Shown: in pieces, positions 52,416-60,790 of the stretch
Layout: every line of letters starts with the position of its first letter
How positions within the stretch are numbered: the stretch's first letter is position 1
Source: Peribacillus sp. ACCC06369
Lineage (GTDB): Bacteria; Bacillota; Bacilli; Bacillales; DSM-1321
Assembly (NCBI RefSeq): GCF_030348945.1
Contig: NZ_JAUCEN010000002.1
Coordinates: 1,984,001 to 2,048,000 of the forward strand
Length of the DNA: 64,000 nucleotides
Direction: 5' to 3'
Made by a program: the position numbers and the translations under genes
Notes under the pieces: model-generated
Seen by the model: only the letters and a program-made list of their open reading frames with translations
The model's database searches: none
Told to the model about the DNA's origin: nothing

Positions 52416-52880
52416 ATGGAAAAAGAAGAATTCATCAATTTAATATCAGAAAAAATGAAACTTGTCCGAACAGAGCAAAGTTTTTCTCAAGATAAGATGT
52501 CTGAAATTCTAGGGATTTCAAAAAAAACACTAGTTCAAATTGAAAAAAGAAGAACAGAAGCCAATTGGACCACCGTTGTTGCATTTTGTGCTTTGTTTAA
52601 TCATAGCCAATTGTTAATATCATCAATTGGTGACAATCCAGTTGATTTTGTTCAGTTAATTGTTAGCAAAAATGGTGGTACTCCTAAAGAAAAAACATTG
52701 GGTGGTAAGATATGGTGGAAAGAAATCGAATATAGAGGGGATTTTCGTTTACAACAAAATTTGATTAGTAACCATTACCGTATATTGGATCAATATGATT
52801 ATCGTTGGCATAGTTCTTTTAATGAAGAAGAGAGTTTAAGTCGTTTAAATGAATTACAGGAGGAGGGACTATCGAGATAG
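52416..52880 (+). CDS. Xre-family HTH protein with C-terminal extension
   Basis: 154 residues. Residues 8-62 are a lambda-repressor-type HTH (SEKMKLVRTEQSFSQDKMSE, LGISKKTLVQIEKRRTEANW). The rest (GGKIWWKEIEYRGDFRLQQN, LISNHYRILDQYDYRWHSSF) is an extra domain I do not recognise. AAAGGAG precedes the ATG, and a 24-bp palindrome overlaps the promoter region, so it likely represses its own unit. A 28-residue membrane peptide and a four-helix membrane protein follow. Confidence 0.8.
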   Translation: MEKEEFINLISEKMKLVRTEQSFSQDKMSEILGISKKTLVQIEKRRTEANWTTVVAFCALFNHSQLLISSIGDNPVDFVQLIVSKNGGTPKEKTLGGKIWWKEIEYRGDFRLQQNLISNHYRILDQYDYRWHSSFNEEESLSRLNELQEEGLSR

Positions 52881-52904
52881 ACAAAGGTATAGGGATGGGG
52901 ATAT

Positions 52905-52991
52905 ATGAAGAATAAGATTTTACTTGTTCTATTGATAATAAGTTTAGGAATAAATTTGTATATATTCGGAAAATGGTTTCTGACTGAATAA
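52905..52991 (+). CDS. 28-residue membrane peptide
   Basis: MKNKILLVLLIISLGINLYI then FGKWFLTE: a basic start, one hydrophobic helix and a short tail. AGGGATGGGG precedes the ATG. It lies 24 bases after the Xre gene and 30 before the next. Such peptides can be toxins or membrane-protein partners, but nothing more can be read. Confidence 0.5.
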   Translation: MKNKILLVLLIISLGINLYIFGKWFLTE

Positions 52992-53021
52992 TGTGTACTT
53001 AATAAGAAAAGTAGGTGAAAT

Positions 53022-53402
53022 ATGAAAAAAATAGGAATTAGCATTTTAATAGTTTGTTTATACTGTTTTCCATTTGTATATTTTTCGATGTATCAAGACT
53101 TTGCTAATAGTTCAATGTTTGGTTATTTAATAATGATTGTAGCGACCTCGCTCCTTGCGTTCTTTGGAAGAATCTTTGGCAACTCTATCCCTTTTATTAT
53201 TGGCAATATAGTATCTGGGATAGTTTCATTTTATTTCATCAGTGAGATGGCTGGAAACGAACGATGGGGAGGCTATTTTAAGCCTCTCACACCAAATCAA
53301 TTATTAATATTCGTTAGTTTTTTGAATTTGATACCTCAGCTTCTCGTTATGAAGTTAGCAAATAAATATAAAAATAAAGTTAAATATCAACAAATTAGGT
53401 AA
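53022..53402 (+). CDS. Four-helix membrane protein, unknown
   Basis: 126 residues, very hydrophobic: helices near 5-25, 33-55, 58-75 and 98-115 (QLLIFVSFLNLIPQLLVMKL). AGGTGAAA lies before the ATG. It is likely co-transcribed with the Xre regulator and the small peptide. Family not recognised. The dispersed repeat follows the stop directly. Confidence 0.65.
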   Translation: MKKIGISILIVCLYCFPFVYFSMYQDFANSSMFGYLIMIVATSLLAFFGRIFGNSIPFIIGNIVSGIVSFYFISEMAGNERWGGYFKPLTPNQLLIFVSFLNLIPQLLVMKLANKYKNKVKYQQIR

Positions 53403-53404
53403 AA

Positions 53405-53462
53405 GGGTTGCTATGGCAGAACTTTTCTTATGGAACTAACGGGGCAGGCTAGTTGAAGAAGA
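53405..53462. repeat. Dispersed palindromic repeat, copy 9
   Basis: GGTTGCTATGGCAGAAC, TTTTCTTATGG, then AACTAACGGGGCAGGCTAGTT and GAAGAA. Confidence 0.75.
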
Positions 53463-53516
53463 CGACGGGGAAATGAAGCATAAATAAAAAATAGTCAATT
53501 TAAGAAATGAGTGATG

Positions 53517-53912
53517 ATGAAGTTGGACTTTAATGAATTGTTGCAATGGAAAGGATATATTTATTTGGAAGAAATATTAGAATCCAAAGAAAATTCATTA
53601 CGAATGCTTATTAATAGAAGCAGCCTCAATAATGATTTACCTATGGTGCAATTTGAATTTGAATCATATATTTCATATTCTGTTATCGATGAATGTTTTT
53701 CATATTCTATAGATAATTCTGAAATATCAAAAGGAAAGCTATTTCGAATCTATACCAAGTCAAGGTACTTGGATTTCATAAAACTAGCCACGAATGAACG
53801 AGAAGATATATGTCTCTCTGAAAATTACGTTCATTATCAGTTTCCCTGCTTAAATCACACGATTGATGTTATTTCTTGTGAAGTACCAAAAATAACTGAG
53901 GTAATAGGTTAA
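53517..53912 (+). CDS. Hypothetical protein
   Basis: About 131 residues from ATG 53517 (MKLDFNELLQWKGYIYLEEI...); in-frame GTG 53511 and ATG 53514 are alternatives, none with a strong ribosome site. No recognisable domain; mixed alpha/beta composition with four cysteines in the C-terminal half. It lies between two copies of the dispersed repeat. Confidence 0.55.
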   Translation: MKLDFNELLQWKGYIYLEEILESKENSLRMLINRSSLNNDLPMVQFEFESYISYSVIDECFSYSIDNSEISKGKLFRIYTKSRYLDFIKLATNEREDICLSENYVHYQFPCLNHTIDVISCEVPKITEVIG

Positions 53913-53942
53913 AACTAAGTTATTGGAATCCATTTCTTGCTG

Positions 53943-54030
53943 ATCTAACGGGTGCGTTAGCTGAAGATCAAAGCTGTCATTAAGGCAGCTTTTTATTTAT
54001 GGAACTAACGGGGCAGGATAATTCAGTAAC
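53943..54030. repeat. Dispersed palindromic repeat, copy 10 (double core)
   Basis: ATCTAACGGGTGCGTTAGCT, an AAGCTGTCattaaGGCAGCTT hairpin with a T run, then GGAACTAACGGGGCAGGATAATTCAG. The fullest copy: core, terminator-like hairpin, core. Confidence 0.75.
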
Positions 54031-54114
54031 GTTGCATAAGACATATAGCGAACAAATAAAAAAAGACAGTGTACCACGCTGCCTCTTTTTGTATGGGTTA
54101 AAGAAAACGAAGAA

Positions 54115-54429
54115 TTATTTCATCTTATCTAGTGAAATTATTCTATTTTTTAATTCTGAATTCATATCTAAAACACCTATCACAATTTGATTATCTTCCG
54201 TCACTGTTATGTATCTGAAATAATCATCATCAGAAATCAACAAATCGGTGTCATTCGTCGTTTTTTCCATTTTAGCAAATACATCTACTGTGTACTCAAG
54301 GTGAAAAAAATCATCCAATCCCTTGCTTGAGTTACCTACCCAGGTATACAGAAAATTTTTCAGTGTGATTTGTTCAACCACCGATAATTGTTTCTTGAAT
54401 TTTAACTTATCTACTGTTACGCTTATCAT
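54115..54429 (-). CDS. Hypothetical protein
   Basis: 104 residues: MISVTVDKLKFKKQLSVVEQ, then LYTWVGNSSKGLDDFFHLEY and an acidic segment TTNDTDLLISDDDYFRYITV. AAGGAG lies 9 bases before the ATG, which makes it a convincing gene. Its only neighbours are repeats. I do not recognise the family. Confidence 0.65.
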   Translation of the reverse strand: MISVTVDKLKFKKQLSVVEQITLKNFLYTWVGNSSKGLDDFFHLEYTVDVFAKMEKTTNDTDLLISDDDYFRYITVTEDNQIVIGVLDMNSELKNRIISLDKMK

Positions 54430-54520
54430 CTTTCTTCACTCCTTAACGAGTATTAATTATATACATTGAAGTCTTCTACAACAATGCTATTAGCGTAACA
54501 ATCCGTTTACAGTTTAGTTA

Positions 54521-54551
54521 CTATACTAAAGGGGCAGGTTTGTTGAAGAAG
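54521..54551. repeat. Dispersed palindromic repeat, copy 11
   Basis: ATACTAAAGGGGCAGGTTTGTT then GAAGAA: diverged left arm. Confidence 0.6.
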
Positions 54552-54632
54552 AATGTCCATATTCTACCTAAAGGCTATATGATTGTTTTCTGATAAAATG
54601 ATGTGAATTACAGCCTTTTAGGAGGAGAAGGA

Positions 54633-54770
54633 TTGGATGCTTTGGTTGTTGGATTATTGTTTATAATTCCAGGAATAATCTTTTTCATATTTGTTTTGTT
54701 AAAATATACGGAAGAGGAACATCTGAAGGAAGTTAAGAAGTGGAAATGGATAAGAAATGTTTATCCTTAG
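54633..54770 (+). CDS. 45-residue single-span membrane protein
   Basis: TTG start directly after AGGAGGAGAAGG. MDALVVGLLFIIPGIIFFIF forms one membrane helix, followed by a charged amphipathic tail (KYTEEEHLKEVKKWKWIRN). Function unknown. Confidence 0.5.
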   Translation: MDALVVGLLFIIPGIIFFIFVLLKYTEEEHLKEVKKWKWIRNVYP

Positions 54771-54987
54771 AGCAACGATCTTTTAGAAAACAGCCTAAAA
54801 AAAGGTGTAAACGGTTCCTTCAAACTAAACGAAGGTGTATAGGAATGTAGTTAATTGTCGAAATAATCTAATATCATCAGAGGTTGCTATAGGTTATTAT
54901 TAAATAAACTGGTAATTTATCGCATATAAAATGGTCGTCTGTTTAAACAACACGGCTCAACTGAATGCAGCCGCTGGAGGGATTTGA

Positions 54988-55656
54988 GTGAGTATAGCTA
55001 TCGAAGTAAAGCCGTCATTCCTATGTGCTAATTTAGAAGATGGAGTATTAATAGAAAAAGTCCGACAAGGAAATATGGAGGCATTAGAAGTTCTCTTGAA
55101 GAAATACCAATCATTTGTAAAGGTTAAGGCTAACAAGTACTTCCTAATTGGGGCAGATAAAGAAGATATTATCCAAGAGGGGATGATAGGATTGTTCAAA
55201 GCCATTAGGGATTATAATGGCGAGAAACAATCTTATTTTAAAGCGTTTGCAGAACTATGTATCACGAGGCAAATTATTACAGCCATCAAGGCAGCTACTC
55301 GTCAAAAACATACTCCGTTAAATTCTTCTATTTCGCTTGATATGCCTATATATGAAGAAAATCCGGGCCATACTCTTATGGAAGTAACGACAGACACCGT
55401 TATTTCTGATCCCGTTGCGATATTGATTGATAAAGAATCTGCTGATGATTTGGAATTAAAATTATCTGAGGTTCTAAGTCCGTTAGAAAAGAAGGTTTTG
55501 GCTTTTTACTTAGAGGACCTTACCTATATAGAAATGTCTAATAAATTAAATACTCACGCCAAGTCTATAGATAATGCGTTGCAGAGAGTGAAGAGAAAAT
55601 TGGAGAGTTTATTGGAACTTAGAAATAGCCAAGCAATAGAAGGTCACCTTCGATAG
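54988..55656 (+). CDS. SigH-like sigma factor (paralogue)
   Basis: 222 residues, sigma-70 family without region 1. Region 2: LIGADKEDIIQEGMIGLFKA and YFKAFAELCITRQIITAIKA followed by ATRQKHTPLNS, almost the SigH consensus. Region 4: LSPLEKKVLAFYLEDLTYIE and HAKSIDNALQRVKRKL. The middle linker and the N-terminus (MSIAIEVKPSFLCANLEDGV) are diverged from classical SigH, and the gene is not next to rlmB/rpmG as sigH is in bacilli, so it is an extra copy with possibly altered promoter choice. The GTG start follows GGAGGG. Confidence 0.85.
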   Translation: MSIAIEVKPSFLCANLEDGVLIEKVRQGNMEALEVLLKKYQSFVKVKANKYFLIGADKEDIIQEGMIGLFKAIRDYNGEKQSYFKAFAELCITRQIITAIKAATRQKHTPLNSSISLDMPIYEENPGHTLMEVTTDTVISDPVAILIDKESADDLELKLSEVLSPLEKKVLAFYLEDLTYIEMSNKLNTHAKSIDNALQRVKRKLESLLELRNSQAIEGHLR

Positions 55657-55710
55657 ATAAAAGAGTCGTCTTTTTTTAACGTCTTTTACAAATGGTACAG
55701 TTTATTTTAC

Positions 55711-55923
55711 TGGTTGACCTTTTTTAATAGAATCTATTATATCAGTTGCCAGGGTAGGACGTACGGGTGCGTGGGGCTTGATCCCGTGAACTAAACTGTC
55801 CGCCCCCTACTTGTAGAAACATGTTTGAGTCTGGTTGGGACGCAGATCTCGTATAACAAGCGAAGCTATGACACTACATGGAGGATTAGGGGTACTAGTT
55901 AATAAGTAGAGGAGGTAAAGATA
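55711..55923 (+). ncRNA. Candidate IS110 bridge RNA region, decayed copy
   Basis: From CTGGTTGACC to the transposase ribosome site GGAGG. Conserved blocks match the intact copy at 51695-51905; the loops differ (for example GACGTACGGGTGCG against AACGTACCTGCCCG). Confidence 0.55.
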
Positions 55924-56252
55924 ATGAATCCAGTTGTTGGTCTGGATGTGGCAAAAGGAGAGAGTCAAGTACAGGCATTCTTAGATCAATCTAAACCCTA
56001 TGGGAAGAGCTTTTCAATGAAGCATATCAAAAAGGAGTTAGAGCATTTTTTAGAATTTCTAAAAGAAATTGAAGGTGTGCCTTTCGGGCGACCAAAGCTC
56101 AAGTAACGGAAGAGTTTAAAGAAGTCTATGATTTATGGAAAGTAGGAGAGATGACAGCTGTTAAAGCCATGTCGGAATTAGGGGTTAAAAAGACGTCTTT
56201 TTATAAACTAGTTAAAGAGTATGAAAATGACTTTAAAAAGATTATTTTATAA
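55924..56252 (+). pseudogene. IS110 transposase start joined to a serine resolvase tail
   Basis: The first about 50 codons match the intact IS110 transposase (NPVVGLDVAKGESQVQAFLD). After EIEG the sequence changes to VPFGRPK, and then, one frame over, VTEEFKEVYDLWKVGEMTAV and KAMSELGVKKTSFYKLVKEY, the C-terminal DNA-binding part of a Tn3-type resolvase/invertase. A deletion fused two mobile-element genes; a missing A at the junction shifts the frame. Confidence 0.75.
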
Positions 56253-56689
56253 TAGAAGAAAATCGTCAAAAAATTAGCCGGCCATCCCTAGATATTTCGC
56301 TTCATGGTGGATGATACCCATCCTGGGTGAATGAAGCATATACACTTTCAGCCCCCCTTTTAGAATTCGCATGAACATCAAAATAATTAACAACAAAAAT
56401 CAAAAAGTGTCAAACAACGAAATCTCCAATTTAATGGAGAAGCAAAATATAGAAGAACCGAGAAATACAACATTGGCGGATGCTTTGGAAAACTGAATTC
56501 GATAAATAAATGGAACTATTTGCATTCCTCTTTCCATGGAAATTGTCACACAGATTATGTACGCCGAATAAGCGCGTGATGTTCGAGAAAATGGAATAGA
56601 AATAAACAAGAGTTGCAGCTTGTTTTACCGAAGCAGCAACTCTTTGTTTTATAAGATGGGATATAGGAAATCCCATACATTTTAACTCA
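56253..56689. other. Intergenic region
   Basis: A hairpin-forming stretch near 56305-56335 (CTTCAT...ACCCA...TGGGT...ATGAAG) and a two-way terminator (56609-56652). Broken coding-like runs only. Confidence 0.5.
56609..56652 (-). terminator. Terminator of the monooxygenase gene
   Basis: AACAAGAGTTGC and GCAACTCTTTGTT arms, A/T runs on both sides. Confidence 0.7.
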
Positions 56690-56983
56690 TTATTTTAATG
56701 GTTGTCCTTCAAATGCGTTAACATTTAAAGGTGAAGAGAGGAATTCTTTAGCTTTACCAACAAACGAGGTGAAGTGCTCACTTGAATTATGGCTTTCAAC
56801 CGCTAGATGATCTTGCCAAACTTCAACCATTGTAAATTCATTGTCTTTTTCTGTAGCTTTGTGAAGAGTGTAAGAAACATTTCCACTTTCCGCTCTTGAA
56901 GCTACGATTAGCGGTTGAATCTCCTCTAGAAATGCATCTTGTTTTGCTGGATTAATATTGAATACGGCATGAATGATAATCAT
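56690..56983 (-). CDS. Antibiotic-biosynthesis-monooxygenase (ABM) domain protein
   Basis: 97 residues, a single dimeric alpha/beta-barrel ABM domain: HAVFNINPAKQDAFLEEIQP, SRAESGNVSYTLHKATEKDN and FTMVEVWQDHLAVESHNSSE then HFTSFVG. Related proteins (YgiN, HmoB-like) oxidise quinones or degrade haem. With the nitroreductase gene 102 bases upstream and a MarR gene before that, a quinone or electrophile stress role is likely. GAGAGGATG precedes the ATG. Confidence 0.88.
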   Translation of the reverse strand: MIIIHAVFNINPAKQDAFLEEIQPLIVASRAESGNVSYTLHKATEKDNEFTMVEVWQDHLAVESHNSSEHFTSFVGKAKEFLSSPLNVNAFEGQPLK

Positions 56984-57085
56984 TAATCGTCATCCTCTCT
57001 TTTGTTAAGCATAATAAACTTAATATATAATTATAGTAAAAATAACATACTCGGTTGAAATTTAATGAATGGATTCTTTATTACA

Positions 57086-57727
57086 TTACTTCCATTGTGC
57101 GACTTTATCAATTGGAAGACGAACTGATTGATGGCCATTATCTGCTGCTTTACCGATTGAAATTAGCATAACTGGTACGTATCGATCTTTATCTAATCCA
57201 AAAGCTTCTGCGATTTGGTCTTTTTCATAGCCGCCGATTGGATTTGTATCATAGCCATAAGCACGAGCCGCAAGCATTAGTTGCATGGATACAAGACCAC
57301 CATCAACTAGAACGACCTCTTTCATTTCTTCACTAGTGATTTTTTCGAAATATCCAGCAAATGAGGCTAATATGTTTTCTTTTACTTCTAAAGGCATAAG
57401 CCCTAAATCTACAGCTTTACCGTAGATTTCTTCGCCGTTATCAAAATTGTTCATATCACCAAATACGGCAATTACTGCGGAAGATGTTTCGACTTGATTT
57501 TGGTTAAAGCGAGCAAGAGGTGCAAGTGTTGCTTTTCCCTCAGGACTATCAATTACAAGGAAGCGCCATGGTTGCATATTAACTGAAGAAGGAGCAAGTG
57601 TCGCTAAGGTAAGTATTTCCTCCATTTCTTCCCTACTGATTTTTACGGATTTGTCGTAATTTTTTATGGAACGGCGTCCAGTGACAATTTCTTTGAAATC
57701 ATTTGTTAATTGTGCTGTAGTAGTCAT
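57086..57727 (-). CDS. Nitroreductase-family FMN oxidoreductase
   Basis: 213 residues. TGRRSIKNYDKSVKIS (FMN phosphate site), LAPSSVNMQPWRFLVIDSPE, VDGGLVSMQLMLAARAYGYD and PIGGYEKDQIAEAFGL are nitroreductase signatures; closest by length and motif to YodC/YdgI/MhqN types. It reduces nitro- or quinone-like compounds with NAD(P)H. Same strand and spacing as the ABM gene, behind a MarR-family gene. Confidence 0.9.
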   Translation of the reverse strand: MTTTAQLTNDFKEIVTGRRSIKNYDKSVKISREEMEEILTLATLAPSSVNMQPWRFLVIDSPEGKATLAPLARFNQNQVETSSAVIAVFGDMNNFDNGEEIYGKAVDLGLMPLEVKENILASFAGYFEKITSEEMKEVVLVDGGLVSMQLMLAARAYGYDTNPIGGYEKDQIAEAFGLDKDRYVPVMLISIGKAADNGHQSVRLPIDKVAQWK

Positions 57728-57804
57728 AGTTGCTAGTCTCCTCTTTTTAACTTTAGTAGTTTAATTTATAGTTATTCTCATTTCAAATTGTAACGAATCA
57801 AGTG

Positions 57805-58233
57805 TTAGACTTGGCTTATATTTTTTTGAATGCGTGTCAGCATATCTGTTAACTCTTGACGTTCTTCTTCTTTAAAATCTTTAAGCATCAAAGTGACAAA
57901 ACGAGCCTTTTCAGCTTGGTAGAGAATAATTTGTTTGCGACCATGATCTGAAAGACAGACAAGTGTAAATCGATTATCCTCCGGATCTTTGCGTCTTAAA
58001 ATCATCCCAGTCGCTTCAAGTTGTTTTAAATGCCGGGTAATCGCTGCACCGTCAATGTTAACCTCTTTTTGAAGTGCTGTTTGACTAATTTCATCAACTT
58101 GATAAAGCTGATATAAGATATCATGTCTTGATTGACTAATGCCGGTACAACTTTCAAATTTTGAACTTATCTGTTTGTTAAGGCAGTTCATTATATATAA
58201 AATAAAAGATTCATTAGAACATGAATTCGTCAA
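57805..58233 (-). CDS. MarR-family repressor
   Basis: 142 residues from TTG 58233, chosen because AGAGGGTG lies just before it; an ATG at 58251 lies before that site. The winged helix is ISQTALQKEVNIDGAAITRH and RKDPEDNRFTLVCLSDHGRK. Three cysteines sit near the N-terminus and linker (NSCSNES, MNCLNKQ, FESCTGIS), which could allow thiol sensing as in MhqR/OhrR relatives. It probably represses the nitroreductase and monooxygenase genes downstream. Confidence 0.88.
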   Translation of the reverse strand: MTNSCSNESFILYIMNCLNKQISSKFESCTGISQSRHDILYQLYQVDEISQTALQKEVNIDGAAITRHLKQLEATGMILRRKDPEDNRFTLVCLSDHGRKQIILYQAEKARFVTLMLKDFKEEERQELTDMLTRIQKNISQV

Positions 58234-58251
58234 GAAACACCCTCTTTTCAT

Positions 58252-59136
58252 ACGTTAGACAAAATAATTGATAGCTCAATAGTTGATGTGTCAATTAATA
58301 TACTATACCCTAAATAATAAAGCAAGTATTTTAGTACTGCAACTTTTGCTTAAATATGATCTAGACCAAAATGTTGCTCTATCTCCTTTTTGATTAGGCA
58401 ATCTTTTCAAGAAAGCTCAGTAAACCTTTGGAGCTTTTAGCCAAGGTATAAGTATAATAAAACTGCCCTTAAATAAAGTGGAAAAGTTCATCTGATAGTC
58501 GTAGACCAAGACTATTCTTCGATTTATGTGCCATAATACAGAAAGTGAAGGAGCGAATGCTCCATCCTTTTCTGTATGCTACTTCAATCAATTAAATTTC
58601 ATTGAGTATGATGCCTGTAAATGATATTCAAGTTCTTTGTAAGTTATGGTGTGGAGATTTAAATCTAATGGTGTAAGTGCGCTGAATGGGCTCCTATCAT
58701 CAATAAATCCAGCTAGACATAAAACAGAAGGGTTAAGTTTAGAACCATACTTTTCACATCTCATCATACCAATAGATTTAAAGAGAATTTGGAATCGTTT
58801 ATAGCAATGAAAAAAAGCAACCGTTTGGATATAAAACGGTTGCTTTTTTATAAACTGTGGTCTAGGAGTATTATAATAGTCCTTTCGGGATTCCTTCGCA
58901 GGATGCAATAATGAAGATGAATTGAATTTACAGGTCCAAGTACGGAAGTTCAACATTTGTGGTTTGCTATGTTTACTATGCTCAATATAAGGTTACAGAA
59001 AAGTGAGCTCATTTTAGTTTACATAATACTGATTATTAACAGTCAGTCCAGTTTCTTTCCTTCCTTGAAGTGGAAAACAAAGGGGATATATGTTATGTTT
59101 GGGTCTATAGTATATTTATAAAATTGAGGTGTCTAA
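58252..59136. other. Intergenic region
   Basis: A minus-strand frame (58588-58956) crosses a strong terminator hairpin and is rejected as a whole gene, though its last 60 codons (SIGMMRCEKYGSKLNPSVLC) look coding-like and may be a relic. Hairpins at about 58548-58578 and 58811-58849. Confidence 0.5.
58811..58849. terminator. Perfect bidirectional terminator
   Basis: AAAAAAGCAACCGTTT and AAACGGTTGCTTTTTT with a seven-base loop, but no intact gene lies immediately on either side. Confidence 0.7.
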
Positions 59137-59409
59137 ATGAATAAAACTGAATTAGTGAAAGCTGTATCAACACAAGCTGAACTGACACAAAAAGATGCTG
59201 CAAAGGCAGTTGATGCGTTATTTGAAACGATTTCTAACACCCTTGCTAAGGAAGAAAAAATCCAATTAATTGGATTTGGTACGTTTGAAGTACGTGAACG
59301 TGCAGCAAGAACTGGCCGAAACCCACAAACTGGTGAAGAAATAAGCATTGCTGCTTCTAAAGTTCCAGCTTTTAAACCAGGTAAGGAATTAAAAGAAGCC
59401 GTTAAATAA
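59137..59409 (+). CDS. HU-type DNA-binding protein
   Basis: 90 residues: [20 protein letters not shown], then [20 protein letters not shown] and [20 protein letters not shown] with the DNA-binding arm ending in [14 protein letters not shown] nucleoid protein that bends DNA without sequence preference. It differs from the housekeeping Hbs in the first 40 residues and stands alone, so it is probably a second HU. A strong terminator follows. Confidence 0.93.
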   Translation: MNKTELVKAVSTQAELTQKDAAKAVDALFETISNTLAKEEKIQLIGFGTFEVRERAARTGRNPQTGEEISIAASKVPAFKPGKELKEAVK

Positions 59410-59714
59410 ATATATATATTTATAATAGTGTGAAAATACTCTGGAGATGAGTCTCCAGAGTATTTTCTATTTAAACGTTGGTTATTGAGATAGTAGAAAG
59501 CTAGAGCAGCATACCGACAATCTACACCAGTAACTTGATGGATAGACTTACACCCTGCAATGGGAAAAGAGTTTTTAGGCGTGTGGATTTGAAATAAAGT
59601 CGAAGATTTTACAGCAGAAAATTGAGGTGGGAAAATAGCGAGAGGACTAAAACATCAAATGCTATTGCAAGATTTTATAAAGCTAAAAGTAACGGAACAA
59701 ATTAGGATATATAT
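59410..59714. other. Intergenic region
   Basis: The HU terminator and AT-rich sequence leading into an IS110 relic; no gene seen. Confidence 0.5.
59432..59468 (+). terminator. HU gene terminator
   Basis: GAAAATACTCTGGAGA and TCTCCAGAGTATTTTC with a four-base loop. Confidence 0.85.
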
Positions 59715-60423
59715 TTAGAGGTTTCTTTATCGATGTTAAAGCAATATCCTACCTCAGAGGCGATATTAACAGCCGGAGAAAGTAAACTAGCAGAGAGAGT
59801 TATGGAGTTCTGTCCTAGCCGATCTGGTCACTGGGCGTGGGGGAAAGCCAAAAACTAATGAAAGTCACGTAATCAATCTTTGTATGTATATGGAGTTGCT
59901 TTTTCATTATCAGGGAAACCTTTCTGATTTAGAAGATCGAATAGTGGCCCTGGCAAATGAACTGGAAGAATATAAGATCATCCAATCGATTCCCGGTATC
60001 GGAGAAAAAATCGCAGACACGATTATCTCTGAAATTGGTGAAACCGATCGGTTTAATCATCCGAAAAAACTGGTTGCCTTCGCTGGAGTAGATCCAAGTG
60101 TTCACTCATTGGGTAAGTTTACCGCAACCATTAAAAAAGAGGTTCGAGCAGACTACGTCATTCTCTGTATCTTGCCGTACTATGCGGCATAAGAAGTTCA
60201 AGGAACAAAAAGCTTAAAGCATTCTATGATAAGAAAAAAACAGAAGAAAAAACCTGCCAAAGTGTCAATCGTTGCCTGTATGAATAAGTTGCTTCATTGG
60301 ATTTACGCTCTATTAAAGAGAAAAGAAAACATTCCTAGATTTAGCCTAATTAACGGTTTTGTGAAACGGAGGAAAATCCTTTCAAAAGGGTTTTGGAGGG
60401 TTATTTGGCATGGTCAAAAATAG
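59715..60423 (+). pseudogene. Decayed IS110-family transposase, C-terminal half
   Basis: Pieces in different frames follow the intact IS110 protein in order: LKQYPTSEAILTAGESKLAE, EFCPSRSGHWA, a stop, MYMELLFHYQGNLSDLEDRI, YKIIQSIPGIGEKIADTIIS, KKLVAFAGVDPSVHSLGKF, a further shift, then KVSIVACMNKLLHWIYALLK. The element ends near GGTTATTTGGCATGG (about 60398-60412). Diverged from the intact copy, so it is an older insertion of a related IS. Confidence 0.8.
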
Positions 60424-60480
60424 TATATCATAAGGGAAATGGAAATTTTAGAGAAAGATATTGACATCATATTAGCTGGT

Positions 60481-60552
60481 TTAGTTGAGATTCGGAGCTG
60501 CCATTTGTTGGCTTTTTTACTTAATGAACTAAATGGGCAGGTTAATGGAGTA
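60481..60552. repeat. Dispersed palindromic repeat, copy 12
   Basis: GGAGCTGCCatttgttGGC hairpin with a T run, then GAACTAAATGGGCAGGTTAATGGAG. Confidence 0.65.
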
Positions 60553-60611
60553 ACAAAACAGGATATTGGGAAAATTATGGAAGTTTTAATTTATGAAAAA
60601 GGAGGAAGTAT

Positions 60612-60790
60612 TTGGTACACCCAAAAACAGCAGAGCAAGCTTATATAGCTATTCAGGAGTATATAGACTTCTACAATACCGATCGCTTCCAAGAAAGATT
60701 TAACGGCCTTTCCCCGATTGAATACCAGGAAAAGGCCGCAGCTTGAACTACTCTTTTTTTATTGTCTACTTGACAGGGTTGTGTGCAGAC
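60612..60790 (+). pseudogene. IS3-family transposase tail with right end
   Basis: Frame reads VHPKTAEQAYIAIQEYIDFY then NTDRFQERFNGLSPIEYQEK and a stop: the C-terminus of an IS150-group IS3 transposase. TGTCTACTTGACAGGG just behind it is the usual right terminal repeat. The rest of the element is gone. Confidence 0.8.

Noticed and set aside
58588..58956. 122-codon minus-strand frame as a gene
   Set aside because: It reads straight through a perfect terminator hairpin (58811-58849); only its end looks coding-like.
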